DNA from: Ascaris suum
Taxonomy: Eukaryota; Nematoda; Chromadorea; Rhabditida; Ascarididae
Assembly (NCBI GenBank): GCA_013433145.1
Contig: CM024177.1
Span: 6,598,110-6,662,109 of the forward strand
Direction: 5' to 3'
Length of the DNA stretch: 64,000 bases
The position numbers and the translations under genes are program-made. Positions 59,301 through 64,000 of the stretch are shown here, one piece after another (position 1 is the stretch's first letter; every line of letters begins with the position of its first letter). A model generated the notes under the pieces. That model did no database searches, was not told where the DNA came from, and saw only the letters and a program-made list of their open reading frames with translations.

Positions 59301-61052
59301 AGTGTGCGAATTTCAAGTTTCGAGGTGGAGCGTGCTAGAAGGGTATTACGAAAATTTGGACTTGGAAAAATTTTTCGTCAGCAAAATTCTAATACGGTGC
59401 TTGATAGCTCGGCAGAAACTTTTTCGGAATAATTCACTCTTTTATGCTTTTTTTTTCGAGCGAAATCGCGATATTTATAAAATCAGAGCTCATATCAAGC
59501 CCGGAATTTTTTAATAGCGCCTATGCGGCAATGTTGTTTGATCATGAACGTTCCTTATCAATGTTTTTTAATCGTTTTCAGCACTTTTTCTCGAGTGAAG
59601 TGTGTTCTACATTTCATGCAGCAATATCTCAAGAAAATTGTGCTTATAGTGCAGAGTTCACTGAGTCGCATGAATAACATCTGTTCTGTTTCCCGTGCAA
59701 TAGAGTCAAAGAGTTTGCATTTCAAGCCATGAGCATCACTCTTTTCAACTATAAAGGAAAGCTATTGATTTCTTATAAGACGACGCAAATAGTCTTCACT
59801 GTTTGAGTGAGTTTTAACAACTGTTTCATATTGGCGAGCCTGCTTTATATTCCTAAAGTTATCTGAGCCATCCGCAGAAATGATATCAAAGGAGATGGTG
59901 GTCGAATTTACCTGTGCCCACGTGCGAGCATCTGAAGCATTGAAATGGTCGAGACGTTGTGGGAGTGTGGCAGTTTGAATAACATAACCAGCTCGATTCA
60001 GCTCCTGAATTTCGCTCAATATTCACTAGTTATTATTATGTGAAGGGTGTATTACGCCTGCACCTAGTAGGTGACTGTCTTGTCATTCATGAAAAGTCTT
60101 CAGTAAAGCTGTGCAAAAGTGAGGGAGGAATGCGTTGATGGTTCAGTGAACTTCAGTGAAAAAGTTGCGTCAAATTCAAAAAGATGTCTCACTTTCATAA
60201 ATCGCTAACAATATGTTCGTTTTCTTAGTTTCTATGTTATAGTAGTGTTACTCGCAGTGCTAATTACCCACTTCAGGTTTGATGGGATCCGGTCGTAGTC
60301 CATGAGGCGGTCTGCCCATAATGAAGTATGGCAGATTTCTTGATGATCGTTGACGAAAAGCATCATTCTTGGCAATCTAAAACTATGTTTTTATCATGTC
60401 AGCTGGGCATGGTCATGTGTAACCTCACATAACTCACCCATGTTCACCTTTTTTTCAGTAAACGAATATATCGTTCATTCGCAATAGATGATGCAGCGCC
60501 TAAAATGATATTGTGCGGACATGGGACAGTGAATGTGATATTGCACATGATATTCTCCTGGATTATGAATAGAGAGATTCTTATCTGGAAACGCTTTCCG
60601 TACTGGTGTATGCCAAACAAGGATCAAAATGACTTTTAAGACGAACGTATGCAAATGGCATCACTGAATGTGTAGATCGAATCACTGGAAAGGATGTGCT
60701 GCAAAAAACATGTTCAAAACAGCCCTCACAATCTTGTCAGTAAATGCAAAATGGAATGTTTTTAAAACTTTTTCGAAGGCGATATAATGGATTTCTCCAC
60801 GCTGAACATCGACAAAAGTGTAGCTCTCTGAATGCAATATGACATTTACGGTGAACTTAATCATACCGTTTCATTGTCAAAGGACGACGTGATATCAGCC
60901 GAAGAAATCATTAATCAATGTGCTGTTTTTGAGCAATTTTCACAGAATCATTGTTTATTAAATATTCTTGCAAATTTAAGCATCAGTGTAAACAATTAAG
61001 TTGTGCTTACCAGGATGGCAAATGAGAAAAGGATAAGCCGAGAAACATTCAT
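50306..61052 (-). CDS. Serine carboxypeptidase, family S28 (upstream copy, signal peptide)
   Basis: Supported exons: 61052-61011, 60376-60272, 60004-59912, 59121-58934, 56408-56272, 55899-55804, 55302-55167, 53006-52802, 52394-52295, 51455-51344, 50827-50728, 50613-50306. The protein starts with a hydrophobic signal sequence, MNVSRLILFSFAIL. Catalytic residues are present: Ser186 in FGGSYSG, Asp in LPNGDIDPWHALG, His in GTAHCADMYPAR. Other blocks are LEHRFYGQSRPF, GAVGSSGPVEAKLDFY, YLEVVENALRSYAPECADAV and SWVWQTCTEFGYFQSTD. Six exons have exactly the lengths of their counterparts in the downstream copy (188, 137, 96, 136, 100, 112), showing tandem duplication. One exon is missing: between 55167 and 53006 the frame requires an exon of 3n+1 bases, matching the 115-base LKPEWN exon of the other copy. 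A candidate near 54.6-54.75 kb is described separately. The last exon runs about 65 residues past the usual end, reading into what may be intron. Confidence 0.9.
53362..53545 (+). pseudogene. Exon-like frame antisense inside an S28 intron
   Basis: On the strand opposite to the S28 gene, a frame reads MRCAMHPASSPSLESLVDGP, then SPMVSDYYPRRTDALYNL, and ends NLETSDNI with a stop. Its base composition is more GC-rich than the flanking intron, and the residue mix resembles a cytosolic protein tail. I cannot name a parent gene. It may be a gene fragment carried in by a mobile element, the last exon of a nested gene, or chance. Its coordinates are those of the protein-like stretch only. Confidence 0.25.
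53944..54136. other. GC-rich block inside an S28 intron
   Basis: About 190 bp of GC-rich sequence with open frames on both strands stands out against AT-rich intron. The plus-strand frame is Arg- and Pro-rich. The minus-strand frame includes GWDFDPELSLPRDGYLSVVG. No known protein was recognised. A dispersed repeat or captured fragment is the likeliest reading. Confidence 0.3.
54531..54757 (-). CDS. Candidate for the missing S28 exon, or exon remnant
   Basis: The minus strand carries a frame running LQPDVLNNKDSLGGCKAQ and, further on, CDVWVWQTGKEFLFHC before a stop at 54531. LQPDV sits where the other S28 copy has LKPEW. An acceptor (CTGCTGAG) supplies the one base needed to complete the preceding codon, and a phase-0 GT after GCGCAA would rejoin the next exon. 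The WVWQT stretch resembles the later S28 block SWVWQTCTEF, which may hint at a scrambled copy. Alternatively the frame is unrelated to S28. The true exon may be diverged beyond my recognition. Confidence 0.25.
57629..57861. repeat. Repeated 16-mer in a long S28 intron
   Basis: GAAATGGATGAACCAT occurs at 57629-57644 and 57846-57861. Looser variants of the same phrase occur near 57165 and 56655. They may be decayed copies of a dispersed repeat. Confidence 0.5.
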
Positions 61053-61072
61053 TCTGAGTCGCTGAAACAAAT
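61053..61072 (-). promoter_or_regulatory. Likely spliced-leader acceptor of the upstream S28 gene
   Basis: On the minus strand TTATTTGTTTCAG ends at 61062, nine bases before the ATG at 61052. It is a near-ideal nematode acceptor with a short leader, as expected for SL1 trans-splicing of a first coding exon. A cis-intron in the leader is the alternative. Confidence 0.5.
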
Positions 61073-64000
61073 AACCTTTACCGAATCTTCATTTATGTTG
61101 AACATCTGTAAGGAAATATGCCCGCAAACCATCATATTTTACATTCCCTTGAAAATATTTAGCTTTCACAGGCAAGAATTTTAGGTAGCAAAAGCAATTT
61201 TTTCCATTGATTCTTGGTTAGTTTCATTAGTTTATTCGATTTTTAGGGAATGCGATGTAAGCAACATCTTTTTTCCAGGGTGGCTCCTTAAATATAGAAA
61301 ATGGTGATATTGGGTCACATTAAGCCTGCTCAAAAAGCACTAGCAACTCTTTATGAGCAAATTGAGAATGATTTGCTCTCAGCACGAAACTTAAGAAAAA
61401 TTTCATAGTACGGCTATCAGTTAAAGAGTACGACGTTCCAAATAAGCAAACGAGTAAATCGCATTTCATTTGTTATCAGTGATTATGAGCAGAAATGCTT
61501 CGCAAACCTTTATCGAAAAGTAGTAAAAGCAAATATGGTGAATGAGAGTTATTGCTCTTTTGTTGCTGCTTAAGTGTGTTAGCGACCATCGATGGACGAA
61601 CGTTAGTGATTATGGGCTTTTTGATAAGAAAAGGAGCATCACAAGAGAGATATTCTGACTCTAAAGTTAATATCCAAGCATCTCATATGAAATAAACGGA
61701 ATAGTCATGCACTAAGCACTTACTCACCCTTCTCTCCTCAATATTAATGCAAAAATCTGGTAGTAGTCGAAATTATATTTATTCAAATTCAGTTATGAAG
61801 TTATGTTGTATTGCTGGTTATCAATCAAAGATGGATTTGTTGTCTATCATCTCAACAGTCGAACTGTTCAGTACTTCTCTACAGCACAGATAATACAAGG
61901 AAAGAAGCATCTTTTGACGAGTTTCTTCCCTCATGCTTTATTCAGTGGCAACAGAACAAGATGAAATCCAAGGGAGTGAGAGCACCGACCACGCCGCCAT
62001 ACTGAATTTTTAGGGAAAAGACATTATCACTGTCTATACATGATCACTGTGTCAAAACCGATGAGATAAAACGGGATGAGTTGTTAAGAAAAGCGAAAAA
62101 TATTGACTTAGCCAAATTCCGGAGCATTTTTCTCATAAACTGCGGTGAGAGTTTGAGTGTTATCTGTCATTAAATTGCTTCTTTTAGGCAGCTGTTGCAT
62201 CGATTAAATTGCTTTAGGCATATGAAGAAGTTCTTATCAAAACAGAATCTAACTTAGTCGAGAGCATCGCATAAGAGTATATAATGTTGGCTTCAACGCT
62301 CTAGCGAACGAAAAAGTTCAGTATGACATCATGCGTAACTGCGATAAAATTGTACTGAAACTTCTGCATTTCAATGAAAGCAACTAACACAGATTTATCA
62401 CTGTAAATAGATCCTAAGTAGACAATTTTTTTTTGCATTCGCATAAATAAAATCCTGAGAAATTTGTTTAGATGTGAAGAGCGATCTTTATTAACAGATC
62501 GAGTGCGGGCAGATTTTCTAACTATACGAACATATTTCAACATCGCCCCCCCTCGCCCCACCCCTTCCCCCCATCTCCCCCCACCACACCCGATACTGAC
62601 ATCACGAAGCAAAGTTGATGAATTGAAAACTTAGCGAATGAGAGCATCGACAATTTTTCGCCTACGTTTGATCAATAAAACACTCGAAAAGTTGCTCAAG
62701 TTTCTATGATACTACTAGAAATGCATATGCTGCACGTAGCATGGGAAAAGCGATAGTATAAATCACGATTTGGTATAGAAAATAACTGACACCTTCTATG
62801 CGATAATAAAATCACATATCGCATTGATGTCAAACATAACTCGCTTTAAAAAAAAAAAATCTCGAAGACTATGGAAAAGTGACGTTGGGTAGTCGACTAT
62901 GAAAAAAGTGACGTTGGTGGCTTGACTATAAAAAAAGTGACGTTGGATGGCATTATACGTGGCTTGATACGGCACCACGATTTCGATCACGACTTCAACA
63001 ATGTGATAATTTAGCAAAAACCATTTTGCAGCACTTCAATGATAATTTTACTCATAAATTGCACCTTTGAGGTGGCAATGCTAGGCAATTTATCTCTGCA
63101 CATCGAAAATCGCTCACGTATGCGTCCACGAACATATCGACTTTCAACTGGTACATTAATGTTGTTTAATCATATAAATTTAAAATTATACATTGCAAAC
63201 TAAAATTCGAATTGGAAGAAAGAAAGAAAGAAGGAAAATGAGGTAATCGATATGGTAACTTCAAAGCACGTAGAAGAAGCAATCCCAAATGGCTCTTAGG
63301 TGCACACAAATTGTAAACAGTTAGCTGCTGTGAGGACAGAATAGGAATCTGCATTTCGATGCTGCCTCATAACGTATATTACTCAAGACCGTGATAGCCG
63401 CCACCACCACAGGCAAGATGGAAGAGAACTCTGGCTATACAATGGTGATGGCAGCAGTTAGCATTGTAGGCATAGTCGTAGAGGGTATATTTATTAGGTA
63501 TATTTATTACAGTTTTACCACAGCATGCTTGTGACCTCTGCAATAATACTGCTTACGGTCGTAGCTGGTGTACGACTGAAGTGACATTGTTGAGGTGGGA
63601 TATCGCAGCTGGCATATGGTCAGAGTAGCTAAAATTCAGATGGGATGAGCGCTACGATCAACAGATAAAAAAAAATGCAAATCAGAACATAGTCACCAGA
63701 TTGTTCGGTTAAAATTACAATTTAGATATTAGAAGGGAACACTTCATCTGCTTTATTAGTATCGTTGGAATGCCACTCAGTTGTGCCAGCATTTTCAGCG
63801 TTGAAGTGATTTTCAACAACAAATTCCAATTGCATTCACCACTATAGAAACAATACTTTCGAGAAGTTGAAGCAAAGATATGATAACTTTCGCTCCTATT
63901 TGAAGTAAGAGAATCGCTTTTCGGTTCCCTCACTGCAATGCTCGGATAAATGATATCAGACAAAATTCACTTGTAAAACCGTGTCTCTTCTATTTTGGGA
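61073..64000. other. Right-hand flank without a supported gene
   Basis: About 2.9 kb upstream of the S28 gene, and therefore its likely promoter side. Small frames at 61811-62005, 62301-62612 and 63715-63963 show no recognisable protein features. A C-rich run near 62544-62585 and a short tandem repeat near 62.9 kb are the only structured sequences seen. Confidence 0.45.
62867..62953. repeat. Minisatellite, three ~29-bp units
   Basis: Three imperfect units (62867-62894, 62895-62923, 62924-62953) each begin GACTAT, continue with an A-run and then AAGTGACGTTGG, and differ mainly at the end. A TGACG core recurs in each unit, which resembles a half-site for CREB/ATF-type factors. That link is speculative. 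Confidence 0.9.

Overview
This looks like nuclear DNA from a nematode, most likely a strongylid such as a hookworm. The genes are split into many short exons of about 40-310 bp. Introns range from tens of bases to several kb, splice acceptors are mostly TTTCAG-like, and the best recognised proteins match nematode or animal families. The species call is inference. No rRNA, tRNA, CRISPR array, complete transposon or viral element was recognised. Exon-intron models were built by hand: family similarity gave the exons, and splice-phase bookkeeping (each joined coding sequence must divide by three with no internal stop) fixed the borders.

Layout. (1) 820-2143, minus: the first two exons of a mitochondrial carrier of the folate/FAD (SLC25A32) type; the rest lies beyond the left edge or was not found. 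(2) 4275-10132, plus: PRPF38B, a splicing factor with a PRP38 domain and an Arg/Ser-rich tail, ten exons. (3) 11089-15420, plus: UCHL5/UCH37 (worm ubh-4 type), a proteasome-associated deubiquitinase, eight exons with the full catalytic set. It follows PRPF38B on the same strand after about 0.96 kb. (4) 15421-20327: intergenic, between convergent genes. (5) 20328-32083, minus: a 14-exon gene for an unrecognised membrane protein of about 677 residues and about 16 membrane segments, which reads as four tandem four-helix units. I consider it the most novel item here. (6) 32084-42242: about 10 kb with no gene I can support, holding a pure (AT)59 microsatellite and a few doubtful ORFs. (7) 42243-61052, minus: two tandem copies of a serine carboxypeptidase of family S28 (prolyl carboxypeptidase/DPP7-like), both with Ser, Asp and His. 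The upstream copy has a signal peptide exon. The downstream copy has none visible, and phase-compatible splicing could fuse the two into one protein of roughly 1,050 residues. (8) 61053-64000: no supported gene, one small tandem repeat.

The genes do not form one pathway. PRPF38B and UCHL5 are housekeeping nuclear/proteasomal functions. The S28 pair are probably secreted or lysosomal digestive peptidases. Recurrent splicing oddities are four GC-AG introns forced by reading frame among about 53 introns, and several TTTAAG/TTTGAG acceptors.
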